Shown piece after piece: positions 7,595-16,121 of a DNA stretch of 64,000 nt. The stretch's first letter is position 1; every line of letters begins with the position of its first letter. The notes below the pieces were generated by a model, which saw only the letters and a program-made list of their open reading frames with translations, did not search any database and was not told where the DNA came from. The position numbers and the translations under genes are program-made. This DNA is from Bog-756 sp963701325 (GTDB taxonomy: Bacteria > Actinomycetota > Acidimicrobiia > Acidimicrobiales > RAAP-2): contig OY969604.1 in the NCBI GenBank assembly GCA_963701325.1, forward strand, positions 3,844,001 to 3,908,000. The letters run 5' to 3'.

Positions 7595-10006
7595 TCACGG
7601 TGCAGCCAGGTAGGGACCTCCCGGGGTGAACCCGAGCCGGGTCATTGCGACCGGCCGGGGGATGTCAGGGCCGGGGTCGTTGGCCCGGAACGGGTTGTAG
7701 AGCAGGTAGATGTTGTGGCCGTCCCGGAAGATGGACGATTCCCCTGGGCCGGCGCCCTGCTGATTGGAGCCGAGGAAGGGAGTGGGATCAGGGTCCGAGC
7801 ACGGACCGAAGGGGCTTTGGCACGCCGCCACCCCGATTCCGTACGACGTCGAGTAGTACCAATTGCCGGAGAAGAACAGCCAGTAGGTACCCCACGCCTC
7901 GACCATGTCGGGCGCTTCGACGATGCTCCCCTCCCACGGTTCCGAGGGAGCGAAGATCTTGACGGGTTGGTCGAGTAGGTCCCGTCCATTGGCACTCAGG
8001 TCCTGGGCATAGATGCCCGTGTAGCCGTTCTGATCGGGACCGGGAACCGACGGGTTGGCGTTGTCCTCTGACTTCCACAGCAGGACGAGGTGGTTCCCGG
8101 TGTTGACGAAGACGCGGGGGTCGATCGAGCCGCGGTGGTCCAACTGGCAGACGAATGGGCGATCGGTCGGGGCGAACGGCCCAGCCGGGGACGCAGCGAA
8201 CGCGGAGCCGATGCAGTGGGTGTCGGGGGTGACCCCTCTGAGGAGGGCGGTGAAGTAGAGCGCCCATCCGCCCGCCACCTGGTGGACATCGGGCGCCCAC
8301 GTGAGGCCGCCTTCCGCCCAGCTCGGCAGGCGGGGGAGCACGTCGATGGGATTGCCCCACTGCCCTGGTCGCGGGCCGATCCGCAAGGGAACATTCATGG
8401 TGCTGATCCCCTCACCCGTGTACAGGAAGTAACGCCCACCGACCTTGAGCATGAAGGGATCGGTCGCGTCCGGTCCGGTGAGGATGAGCCGAGCGGGGTC
8501 CGCCGGTGTGGCCGTTCGGGGCGGAGGCGCACTCTGGACCCGGGGTACGCCTCCGGCCTCTTGGCTGGCACCGACGAGGAATTGCGCGGCCATGACCATG
8601 CCGACCAGGAGCACCCAGGCGACGACCACAGCGCCGGCCGAGACGCGGGAGAAGCGCCACCAGGCTGTCGTCGGCGGACTCATCGCCGGGCCGGCAGGTT
8701 CCGAGGCGAGCCCGGCAACGCAACCACCGAGCAGGGCCACAGCGGGGAGTTGCCAGTCGAAGTCGACGAAGCCGGTCACCGCGAATGCAACCACTGCGGC
8801 AGTCGCGCACGACGAGAGGAGATCCCGACGTCTGATGGTCGCGACCACCGCGGCACCCGCGCCCAGCAGCAAGAGGGCACCGAGGAGCCCGGCGTCGGCG
8901 GTGACGGTCAGGTAGCCGTCGGGAACGAACCCGGGATAGGTGTCGACGGCATCATGGGTGGTGTCCATCCGAGGCGGTCCGATGCCGGTCACCACCGACG
9001 AGCGCCAGGCTTCGGTCGAGGCAGACCAGGCCAAGGTCTGGTTCTGATCTGCCGGTTGGCTCGGACTCCGACCGACGGGGGGGTGCACCACGACGAGGAC
9101 CGTGAACCCGGCAACGATGACGACGCCCACTGCTGTGAGCCAGCTCCGAGCCCCGGCGAGCGGTGCGCGCCGGGTCAGCGTCGACGTCACCACCACGACC
9201 ACGACGGCCGCACCGTAGGGCCAGGACGTCCGCTGCTCGGTGGTCGAGGCAACCACGACGAGACCCGCGACCGAACCCATGGCGAGCGGCCAGAACGCCT
9301 CCGACCACCGCCGCGCCGGCACGATGAGGGCACCGCACGCCAATCCCAGGAGTTCCCAGTGGCTCTGAGTGCCGACGAGGCCTGCGAGGCACAGGCACAC
9401 GGCGGCCCGCGGCAACCGGGCGTGCAGGTCGAGGGACATCGCGACCAGGAGGGCGATGGTGAAGAGGACCGCCGCACCAGCGGGGTAGGTGAGAGTGGTC
9501 GACAGCCGCCAGACCCCGTCGGCCTGTTGCGCGAGCGGGTGCAACCGCAGGAGAACGCCGGCCACTCCCACCGCCGCGGTGAGGGCACCGATGGCGACGA
9601 TCGCGATGGCCACACGAGAGCGGTCTCTGACCCCCAGGCTCCGCACGATCAGGAATGCAGCCAGGAAGCCGAGCAGGGAAGCGCCCAGGGGAAGGAAGGC
9701 GACCGGGCTCCGCTCCGCGAGAGCCCGGACGAGCCACCAGACGACCAGGCCTCCGAACGCCAGTGACACGACGACCCCGTTGCGGTCCCTGTTTCGACGG
9801 ACTGCGGCCACCGCCAGCGGCACCGACACCACGGCGACCCCGAAGGCGTCAAGAGGGTAGAAGGCGCCCTGTCGGTAGACCGCTCCCGCGATCAAGCCGA
9901 TGACGATCGCCGCGAGCGTCGCGACACCGCCGGCGGCCGGTGCAGGCGCAGCCGCCACCTCGCGGGTCGTCGCCCCCGCGGCCGGGGGGTCTCCGGTCAG
10001 CGTCAT
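7595..10006 (-). CDS. Fusion: O-antigen ligase-like membrane domain + GH43-like glycosidase domain
   Basis: An 803-residue protein with two parts. Residues 1 to about 490 hold around twelve hydrophobic segments. A large loop (ASTEAWRSSVVTGIGPPRMDTTHDA split over two stretches, then YLTVTADAGLLGALLLL) matches the pattern of O-antigen ligase/polymerase proteins. After a last membrane helix and a Pro-rich linker (VQSAPPPRTATPADP) comes a domain of about 300 residues with the layout of family 43 glycosidases: TDPF with base-type D516, SIDPRVF with D629, and VEAPDM with acid-type E697. The glycosidase part should face outside. A role in building and trimming a surface glycan is inference. I know of no characterised protein with this join. 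The neighbour on the other strand is a membrane glycosyltransferase-like protein. Confidence 0.8.
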   Translation of the reverse strand: MTLTGDPPAAGATTREVAAAPAPAAGGVATLAAIVIGLIAGAVYRQGAFYPLDAFGVAVVSVPLAVAAVRRNRDRNGVVVSLAFGGLVVWWLVRALAERSPVAFLPLGASLLGFLAAFLIVRSLGVRDRSRVAIAIVAIGALTAAVGVAGVLLRLHPLAQQADGVWRLSTTLTYPAGAAVLFTIALLVAMSLDLHARLPRAAVCLCLAGLVGTQSHWELLGLACGALIVPARRWSEAFWPLAMGSVAGLVVVASTTEQRTSWPYGAAVVVVVVTSTLTRRAPLAGARSWLTAVGVVIVAGFTVLVVVHPPVGRSPSQPADQNQTLAWSASTEAWRSSVVTGIGPPRMDTTHDAVDTYPGFVPDGYLTVTADAGLLGALLLLGAGAAVVATIRRRDLLSSCATAAVVAFAVTGFVDFDWQLPAVALLGGCVAGLASEPAGPAMSPPTTAWWRFSRVSAGAVVVAWVLLVGMVMAAQFLVGASQEAGGVPRVQSAPPPRTATPADPARLILTGPDATDPFMLKVGGRYFLYTGEGISTMNVPLRIGPRPGQWGNPIDVLPRLPSWAEGGLTWAPDVHQVAGGWALYFTALLRGVTPDTHCIGSAFAASPAGPFAPTDRPFVCQLDHRGSIDPRVFVNTGNHLVLLWKSEDNANPSVPGPDQNGYTGIYAQDLSANGRDLLDQPVKIFAPSEPWEGSIVEAPDMVEAWGTYWLFFSGNWYYSTSYGIGVAACQSPFGPCSDPDPTPFLGSNQQGAGPGESSIFRDGHNIYLLYNPFRANDPGPDIPRPVAMTRLGFTPGGPYLAAP

Positions 10007-10232
10007 GGCAACCGGCTCCGAGATCGCATGCGTCCGCGACTCGGCCCGGGTTCAACCGGGTCGGTGTCTGGCACCGGCAGGGCAGCATGTACGCGCACGG
10101 GGCCTCCTCGCGCAACAGCTTGTCACGGCCGCGAGAAAGGCTCCTCGCGACGACCGGTTGTTCCGGGAGTCACGGCCTCCGCTGTTTGGCTCGCTATGGT
10201 GACCCGTCAGACGCGGGACGTGGAGGAACGCG

Positions 10233-10271
10233 ATGGAGCAGAGCTCGGGCGTTCGGACCCGCAAGCCATGA
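10233..10271 (+). CDS. 12-codon leader ORF coupled to the next gene
   Basis: A short ORF, MEQSSGVRTRKP, starts at an ATG with GGAGG 6 nt upstream. Its TGA overlaps the ATG of the membrane protein gene at 10268 (sequence CCATGA). The downstream gene has no clear ribosome-binding site of its own, so translation would depend on termination of this leader. Whether the peptide has any role beyond coupling cannot be seen. Confidence 0.4.
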   Translation: MEQSSGVRTRKP

Positions 10272-11602
10272 CCGACGGTGCGCCCGGCCCACTGCGGCGC
10301 TGGGTCATCACCCTGCTTCTGCTCTCTGCAGCGACTGCGTGCTTCGTCGGCATCGTGACCGTTCGCCAGGGGCCTCCCTCGGGGGGCGACACCGCTCCCT
10401 TGACGTCGGTGACAGCGGAGTTGTCGACCGGCCAGCTCCGGGCGGCTGCCTCCAATGATTCCCTGCCCAATCCTCCCGGGTACGCATTGCTGGTCTCTCC
10501 GTTCGTCGCCGCGTTCCGATCGCTCATCGGTTCTCCCACGTGGTGCACCACACCCACACGAGCTGTCCCGCTCCGTCTCGAGCCGGCCTACCGGCATGAC
10601 CAGACCTTCGCCAGCGACGTGGACGAGTGCGGGTTGCCTGATCGGCTCGCCGACGGAACGGTGGGTCCCCCTCTGCCGCCGTGGTACCGCGCCCAGGGCG
10701 TCCTCGGGCTGTTCGCGTGGCTCGTCCTCGCGGTCGCCTGCCTCTCGCTGCTTCGGGCCACGGGCGCGGACACGGTTGGCCGTCAAGCGGGGCTGTTGGT
10801 GTTCCTGGCCTTCCTGCCCGCCGCCAGCAGCGCCATCGTCCAGCTCTACCACCCGCAGGACATCGTCAGCCTCGGCCTTGCCGTCGGTGGTCTCGCCCAG
10901 ATCCTCAGGCGTCGGTGGGTGCTCGCGGGGATGTTGTTCGGACTCGCATTCATCACCAAGCAGTTCGCCATTCTCGTCCTGCTGCCGGCGCTCGCGGCGG
11001 CCCCCGACCTCCGGGCCCGGGTTCGCCTGGTCGTGCCGTCCGTGGCCGTCTTCGGAGCAGCCATCCTTCCGTTCGTGATGACCGCCCCCCGGGCAACGCT
11101 CGACAACCTGAGTGGCTTCAGCGCCGGCGGCGCAGCGGCGGGCTCGACGGTCCTGACCCTGCTGGGCGTGACAGGGAATGTGGCGTCAGCCGTGGCCCGC
11201 GATGCTCCGGTGGTCTTCGCTTTGGGCGCGAGCATCTGGGCAGCGCGCCGCCTCGGCCGTTCGCTCGGTCGACCCGAGGCACTCGTGGCATTGACGCTCG
11301 CCTGTGTGGGCAGCCGGCTCGTCTTCGAGTCGGTCATCTTTCCGTACTACCTGCTCGCAACGAGCGTGCTCTTCTTCATGCTCGACCTGGTAGCCCGCCG
11401 GTCGCCATACCTGTCGCTGGCCTGGAGCGCAGGGGCGGCATTCTTCGTGGCGCTGCGTCCCGCAAATGACGCGGTGGACGCCTTCGGCACGCTGATCCTC
11501 GCGGTGATCAGCGTGAGTGCCGGATTCGCTGAACTCGTCCGCATAGAGAAGGCACCTGTGGTGCCGCCGTGTGACGTGATCGTGACCCAGAGGAGTGGGT
11601 GA
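10268..11602 (+). CDS. Polytopic membrane protein, glycosyltransferase family 87-like
   Basis: About 444 residues with 9-11 hydrophobic segments. An acidic and proline-rich loop after the first helix (GGDTAPLTS, SNDSLPNPPGYALLVSPF) and RRWVLAGMLFGLAFITKQFAI in the middle resemble the polyprenyl-phosphate-sugar dependent mannosyl/arabinosyl transferases of the GT-C fold (family 87 or DUF2029-like). Those enzymes add sugars on the outer face of the membrane. The start at 10268 is preferred because of the overlapping leader ORF; an in-frame ATG at 10196 would add 24 residues but has no ribosome-binding site. The gene is divergent from the ligase-like/GH43 fusion and ends exactly where the convergent exporter gene ends. 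The donor and acceptor are unknown. Confidence 0.62.
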   Translation: MTDGAPGPLRRWVITLLLLSAATACFVGIVTVRQGPPSGGDTAPLTSVTAELSTGQLRAAASNDSLPNPPGYALLVSPFVAAFRSLIGSPTWCTTPTRAVPLRLEPAYRHDQTFASDVDECGLPDRLADGTVGPPLPPWYRAQGVLGLFAWLVLAVACLSLLRATGADTVGRQAGLLVFLAFLPAASSAIVQLYHPQDIVSLGLAVGGLAQILRRRWVLAGMLFGLAFITKQFAILVLLPALAAAPDLRARVRLVVPSVAVFGAAILPFVMTAPRATLDNLSGFSAGGAAAGSTVLTLLGVTGNVASAVARDAPVVFALGASIWAARRLGRSLGRPEALVALTLACVGSRLVFESVIFPYYLLATSVLFFMLDLVARRSPYLSLAWSAGAAFFVALRPANDAVDAFGTLILAVISVSAGFAELVRIEKAPVVPPCDVIVTQRSG

Positions 11603-13294
11603 TCAGTCCTTGGGAAGGTCGGTCGTGAGTGCTCTCAGAGGAACATGGAGAAGATGCCCGTCGTCCGAGTCGACTCGCTCGAGATGGACTCGGCGCCCAT
11701 AGACGGTGACCAGTGCCAACACAGACGATGCAAGGAGCAGGACGCCGGCGATGTTGAGCGAGACAGTCAGTCCGTGTCGAAATGCCCCGTAGGCGGCGGA
11801 GACCACCTCGTTGACGATGTGGGTGATGGCAGGGCTCTTTGCAGTGGCTGACTTCGCTTCGCTCTGATAGGCGCCGGTCGTCACAGCAGAAACGACGAGC
11901 GATTGGTAGGCCTTCGGGATACCGATCGCGGTGAGCTTCTGCACCAGGTTGACCGTGAGCTGACCGTTGACGATCGAGCCGAGGACGGCAACGCCGACGA
12001 CTGCACCGAGTTCACGAAACGTGTTGGCAGCAGATGCGGCCATTCCCGAGTGCTCCGCTGGCACCGAGCCGAGCGCGCCTGAGGTGATCGGCACCATGGC
12101 CATCCCCACGCCGACACCGGCGAGGAACATCGACCACCCGATCTGACCGATCCCCGCGTGCGGCGAGATGTTGGCGTTGGTGAAGAGAATCCCGACAGCG
12201 GCGAGCAGACAGCCGGTAGCCATCGGGATCCTGGGGCCCCATATGGCGACCCAGCGACCCGTGAGGAGAGACGCCGCAACCATGCCCACGGCCAGAGGAA
12301 CGAAGTTCAAGGCCAGGCCCAAGGGTGAGTTGGATCCGACCACTTGGAGGTAGAGGGCGACCATGAAAAAGATCGCGAAGGTCCCGAAGTACACGGTGAA
12401 GGCGACGATGTTGGACGATGCGAAGGTGGGTATCTTGAAGTAGCGGACATTGAGTACCGGGTTCTCGGCGCGGAGCTCGGCGAGGACGAAGGAGATGGCT
12501 GCGGCCAGGGCGAAGAAGAAGAGCAGATCGATCCACCAGGTCCGATAGCCCTCCGTTTCGCCGAGGATGATGGCGAAGGTGAGTGACCCGAGTGCGAGAG
12601 CTCCGAGCAGAAATCCTGGTATGTCGAATCGGGCCTTGACCGGATCCGAACTTTCTGGGACGACGAGAGCTGCACTGATGAACGCCAGAGCGCCGAAGAA
12701 GACGTTGAACCAGAAGATGGCCCGCCACGACCAGCCGTAGACCAAGAGACCACCGATCAGCGGGCCCAGGGCCAATCCGAGGCTCGACACTGCAGCCCAG
12801 ATGCCCAGGGAACGGGCCCGCTGTGCCCGGTCAGGGTAGAGGTGTCGGATCATCGAGAGCGTGCCCGGCTCCGAGGCGGCGGCACCGATCCCCATGACGA
12901 CTCTCCCGGCGATCAAGATGTCCGTCGTTGGGGCGACGGCGGCAATCACCGAACCTGCACAGAACACAGCCACCCCGGCGAGCATGACCTTCTTGCGCCC
13001 GAACAGGTCCCCGACGGTGCCGAAACTCAGCATCAAGGCGGCGAAGGTGAGGGCGTAGCCGTTCACCACCCACTGCAGCTGGCTCACTGACGCATGGAGG
13101 TCGCTTTGGACCTGGGCCAACACCACCGTCACGATCGTGTTGTCGAGGAACGTCAGGAAGAGAACGAAGAGGAGGGTTGCGAGGGCGAGGGATCGGGCTC
13201 CGTTCGCTCCGTCCTCGTCCGTCCTCTCGGATGAGTGATTTGTGCGATCTCTAGTCGTGTCGAAATTCACCGTGGAACCCCATATCCGAGCCAC
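11603..13294 (-). CDS. MFS exporter, DHA2 (EmrB/QacA) type, 14 TM
   Basis: A 563-residue major facilitator protein of the 14-helix drug:proton antiporter type. It has the first-helix signature LTFLDNTIVTVVL, motif A as GDLFGRKKVMLAG, and motif C-like GLALGPLIGG in helix 5. Proteins of this type export toxic organic compounds or cell products using the proton gradient; the substrate cannot be predicted. The GTG at 13294 has only a weak ribosome-binding site. No regulator of the TetR or MarR type sits next to it. The stop codon abuts the stop of the convergent membrane protein gene, leaving no room for a separate terminator between them. Confidence 0.9.
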   Translation of the reverse strand: MARIWGSTVNFDTTRDRTNHSSERTDEDGANGARSLALATLLFVLFLTFLDNTIVTVVLAQVQSDLHASVSQLQWVVNGYALTFAALMLSFGTVGDLFGRKKVMLAGVAVFCAGSVIAAVAPTTDILIAGRVVMGIGAAASEPGTLSMIRHLYPDRAQRARSLGIWAAVSSLGLALGPLIGGLLVYGWSWRAIFWFNVFFGALAFISAALVVPESSDPVKARFDIPGFLLGALALGSLTFAIILGETEGYRTWWIDLLFFFALAAAISFVLAELRAENPVLNVRYFKIPTFASSNIVAFTVYFGTFAIFFMVALYLQVVGSNSPLGLALNFVPLAVGMVAASLLTGRWVAIWGPRIPMATGCLLAAVGILFTNANISPHAGIGQIGWSMFLAGVGVGMAMVPITSGALGSVPAEHSGMAASAANTFRELGAVVGVAVLGSIVNGQLTVNLVQKLTAIGIPKAYQSLVVSAVTTGAYQSEAKSATAKSPAITHIVNEVVSAAYGAFRHGLTVSLNIAGVLLLASSVLALVTVYGRRVHLERVDSDDGHLLHVPLRALTTDLPKD

Positions 13295-13523
13295 CTGTCA
13301 CCGTCACACCACCATCTACCCGCAAGTGCGCCTCCTGACGACAGGAGAGAAGGATAAGCCGAAGACGTCCCGGGGGATCAGGGATACCAGGGGAGCCAGC
13401 ACGGTGACCAGTCCGTCCGACTCCGGCAGAGAGCGAGGGCTCCCTTGGGGGCGGTTGATGCGGGTCGGGGAGGACCGGCGCCATCCCCACCTGACCACGA
13501 TCACCTGCTGGTGGACGTCGGGC

Positions 13524-14060
13524 CTACTGGCTGGTCTTGACCGCTGCCCGGAGCTGGGTCGGCGACGTGATCGACGTCCCCAGGGTGACCGTGGTCGATG
13601 ACGTCACGCTGGCTGGCTCGACTTGCAGGTAGGCATGCCCCGCAACGGCGGGAAGGATCGTCGACGTCACCGTGGTCGTCGAGTTCTTGGTCAGCGTTCC
13701 ACCTGCCTGGGTGCCTGCACCCCCGCTGCACTTATTCGACGCCCACGCCACCGTGCAGGCGAAGACGGTGAACGTCGGAGACCCGGATGCGGGATTGGAG
13801 ACGGTCACTTTGTAGCTGATGGCCGAGAGAGCGATCGTGCCTGTATTGGTGATCGTCGACGTCTGATCTGTGCTCGTCGTGAACACCATCGAGGTGGTGG
13901 CTGCTGTGGCCGCCCACGATCCACTGACAACGGACCCGCTCCCCATCGCCGTCCCCCTATTGCTGCTTGCCCCGGCTGCGGATGGCAGGGTGACGACAAG
14001 ACAGAGCAGGACGGCCGCAATCGCGACCGTCCTGCCTGCCGTACCTCGGAGTCGTCTCAT
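13524..14060 (-). CDS. Secreted Ser/Thr-rich protein of the sipW/tasA-like cluster
   Basis: A 178-residue protein with a signal peptide (MRRLRGTAGR, a hydrophobic core, cleavage near AGASS). The mature part is rich in Ser, Thr, Ala and Val, with one cysteine pair (FACTVAWASNKC) and many predicted beta strands (STITNTGTIALSAISYKVTV). The TITNTGT pattern resembles the NTG segments of the TasA-like protein upstream (LNNTGTL), so the two may be distant relatives. It lies 17 bp after that gene and is the third gene of the sipW operon. It is probably a surface or fibre component. GGAG precedes the ATG. Function not established. Confidence 0.68.
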   Translation of the reverse strand: MRRLRGTAGRTVAIAAVLLCLVVTLPSAAGASSNRGTAMGSGSVVSGSWAATAATTSMVFTTSTDQTSTITNTGTIALSAISYKVTVSNPASGSPTFTVFACTVAWASNKCSGGAGTQAGGTLTKNSTTTVTSTILPAVAGHAYLQVEPASVTSSTTVTLGTSITSPTQLRAAVKTSQ

Positions 14061-14077
14061 GTGGGGGCTCCAGGTGA

Positions 14078-14749
14078 CTACTGATTGGTGACGACGCTGG
14101 TCCGCTGCTGCTCGGTGAAGGTGTAGGTGAGCGTCGTCGAAAGGCCCTGAACCGTTGGTGAGGGAGCGACGCCATTGGTCGACGTCTCCGTTCCCACCAG
14201 TCCGAGACTGACCTGCACGTGGGCCACTTGCCCGGTGGCGGCCAGCAAGGCCGGGATGTTGGAGAGGTTGACCGCTGTGCCCGAGGTGTTCATGGTGCTG
14301 ATCTGCGTGGACGCCAGGATCGCAGTGGTCGTTCCCGAACAGACTCCCGTAGCCAGCGTCCAGGCAACCGAGCACTGCGTAGCCGTCACGGTGAGTCCTT
14401 CACCGGTGGCGGTCCCGTTGGTGAGGGCATTGGATGGGGCCCCGGCAACCCACAGGGTCATCCCGGCTGCAGAGGCCAGGGTGCCAGTGTTGTTGAGGTC
14501 GACGTAGACGTTGTCGGTGTCGCCCGGGGCCATCTTGCCCACAAAGTTGCTGAACCCCGCTCCGACGTCCGCACTGAGGGTGAGATTGAGCGTCCCGGAC
14601 GCCACCGCCTCCGAGCCCGTGGCGACAGCGGTGAGAGCCGCGTAGACGCCGGCCGTGGTCAGAAGTCCGACGGAGGCGAGGAAGAGGCCGGCGAGGACCG
14701 TCCGCCTGTGACCTGCTGGCTTGTTTCTGACATGTCGGTACTGGCTCAT
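14078..14749 (-). CDS. TasA/camelysin-like secreted protein (SipW substrate)
   Basis: A 223-residue protein with the long, late signal segment (HRRTVLAGLFLASVGLLTT then AGVYAALTAVATGSE) typical of SipW-dependent exported proteins. The mature part has the family pattern SGTLNLTLS near the start, MAPGDTDNVYVDLNNTGTL, and beta-rich repeats, as in TasA and camelysin. In Bacillus TasA forms the amyloid-like fibres of biofilms; a fibre role here is inference. A cysteine pair, CSVAWTLATGVC, is an addition not known from Bacillus TasA and parallels the pair in the next gene. It is 47 bp downstream of the signal peptidase gene on the same strand. Confidence 0.78.
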   Translation of the reverse strand: MSQYRHVRNKPAGHRRTVLAGLFLASVGLLTTAGVYAALTAVATGSEAVASGTLNLTLSADVGAGFSNFVGKMAPGDTDNVYVDLNNTGTLASAAGMTLWVAGAPSNALTNGTATGEGLTVTATQCSVAWTLATGVCSGTTTAILASTQISTMNTSGTAVNLSNIPALLAATGQVAHVQVSLGLVGTETSTNGVAPSPTVQGLSTTLTYTFTEQQRTSVVTNQ

Positions 14750-14796
14750 TGGTCGTTCATCTCTCTATTTGGCAATGGATGTGGAGGACCCGCCGA

Positions 14797-15330
14797 TCAG
14801 GCAGGCACCCCGTGGAGTGGAGCGGGACGAAGGATCCGGCGCATGCCACTCACGCCGACCAACAACCCACCCATCAGGATGAGGACGACTTGGACGGGTC
14901 CTCGCACACCGACCATCAGTCGGCCGATCCACGGGACAGTGGCCACTACCTCAGGGACGGTGGCCGACGTCAGTCGGGCGTGCCATGGATCAGGAGCCTT
15001 GTTCGCATCGCCCTTCGTGGTGATGATCGGATCGGAACGACTCCCGGTCACCGAGGTGATCCGGTGAGCGAACTCCGTGTGCTCGCCAGGAGGGACGAAG
15101 AGAACGATCATTCCCTTGTGCAGGTCGGCGACCGGCACCGGTTTTGTCACGACAATCGCACCTGGTCCGTACGTGGGCACCATGCTGCCCGTCAGAATCG
15201 GTCGGATCTCGAGATGCAAGACGAACACCCCGACCGCGAAGATGGCGCACGCCGCGGCAAGACCGATGGCGAGTGTCGTCGTCAGCGCGGCGAGAAGGCG
15301 CCGAGAGGTCACCAATCCGCCCGTGGTCAT
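14797..15330 (-). CDS. sipW: Signal peptidase I, SipW (ER) type
   Basis: A 177-residue membrane-bound signal peptidase of the SipW/ER type, with helices at about 11-38 and near the C-terminus (VQVVLILMGGLLVGVSG). The catalytic serine is S49 in ILTGSMVPTYGPG and the dyad partner is H89 in FAHRI, where bacterial type I enzymes have Lys. GDANKAPDPW is the third conserved box. It should cleave the signal of the TasA-like protein encoded next, and maybe of the third protein. The ATG at 15330 has GGTGA upstream; an in-frame GTG at 15363 lacks a ribosome-binding site. It is the first gene of a three-gene operon with gaps of 47 and 17 bp. Confidence 0.85.
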   Translation of the reverse strand: MTTGGLVTSRRLLAALTTTLAIGLAAACAIFAVGVFVLHLEIRPILTGSMVPTYGPGAIVVTKPVPVADLHKGMIVLFVPPGEHTEFAHRITSVTGSRSDPIITTKGDANKAPDPWHARLTSATVPEVVATVPWIGRLMVGVRGPVQVVLILMGGLLVGVSGMRRILRPAPLHGVPA

Positions 15331-15537
15331 TGAGGTCACCCAAGTGACGTCGGCCCAGGCCACCGCAAGCTTTAGGGATTTGTCAACCGGAGTTGCGCAA
15401 CACGTGTGGACATGAGGGCCTTGAGAGGGGAGAGGCAGCTGTGGACGCGCCGCCAGACCTCACTCGACGTGCGGATCTGGGGAATTGGGCCCAAATCTTG
15501 GCGCCGATGACCCGTTGATCAGAGTCCCCGTCAGCGT

Positions 15538-16080
15538 TCAACCGCAGTGGATGACTTCAGTCAGGTACCAGCCCGGAGCGGCAGCCGGAGCCACTGTGAA
15601 CACGGCCTCCCCCGGTGGATAATTCATCGGGTTGGGATACGTCGTCGAGGAGTCCGACGCTGCGACGTCATGGGTGAAGTAACACGTATCGTCGCCGGCG
15701 GGATTCTGTGAGCAGTAGTCGAACCGGAGGTTGACCATCTGCGCAGCCATCGAGTCCATCTGTTGGCGTCCGGCAGGGTCCGTGACGTAGTCGATTTCCT
15801 GCACGTTGCCGGAGTTCCACGCAGCGGCGAGATAGTGCATCGCAACATTGGGTGTGGCGAAGTGAGGACTGCCGACCGCAGAGCACACGTTGTTCACCGG
15901 GATCGTATCCGAAGTGCCAGCGGCGCTTGACAGACGACATGACGTTGTCGTCGTTGCTGCGGCAATGGTCGTCGTTGTCTGTCGCAGATCCGGGCTTGTC
16001 GAGACAGCACTGCCGCACGCTGCGAGGAGGAGCCCAATCGTGGTGACGGCCGTTGCACAGAGGATTCGGTGATGTCTCAC
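15538..16080 (-). CDS. Putative lipoprotein of unknown function
   Basis: About 180 residues. The start MRHHRILCATAVTTIG is followed by the lipobox LLAAC, then a Thr-rich linker (QTTTTIAAATTTTSC) and a domain with four further cysteines (NVCSAVG, DYCSQNP, DTCYF, VIHCG). The middle, HYLAAAWNSGNVQEIDYVTD, resembles the NTF2-like folds of some actinobacterial lipoproteins, but I do not recognise the family. The GTG at 16080 is chosen because it gives a normal signal length and stands 7 nt after TACGCT, as for a leaderless mRNA. The frame stays open to an ATG at 16122, which would overlap the divergent gene. Confidence 0.62.
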   Translation of the reverse strand: MRHHRILCATAVTTIGLLLAACGSAVSTSPDLRQTTTTIAAATTTTSCRLSSAAGTSDTIPVNNVCSAVGSPHFATPNVAMHYLAAAWNSGNVQEIDYVTDPAGRQQMDSMAAQMVNLRFDYCSQNPAGDDTCYFTHDVAASDSSTTYPNPMNYPPGEAVFTVAPAAAPGWYLTEVIHCG

Positions 16081-16087
16081 CTCCCAA

Positions 16088-16093
16088 AGCGTA
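16088..16093 (-). promoter_or_regulatory. -10 box of a likely leaderless transcript (lipoprotein gene)
   Basis: Read on the minus strand, TACGCT ends 7 nt before the GTG at 16080. The only purine-rich run touches the GTG directly, too close for a ribosome-binding site. Confidence 0.4.
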
Positions 16094-16121
16094 GTCAGGA
16101 CCTGTAGCGCGGAGGTGACCA

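Noticed and set aside
8090..9766. Long open frame on the plus strand opposite the ligase-like/GH43 fusion
   Set aside because: Composition is Arg/Glu/Gly/His-rich without any domain, and the opposite strand has strong family motifs.
13295..13523. Possible riboswitch before the MFS exporter gene
   Set aside because: I could not find a consistent conserved core or an expression platform in this 229-bp gap.
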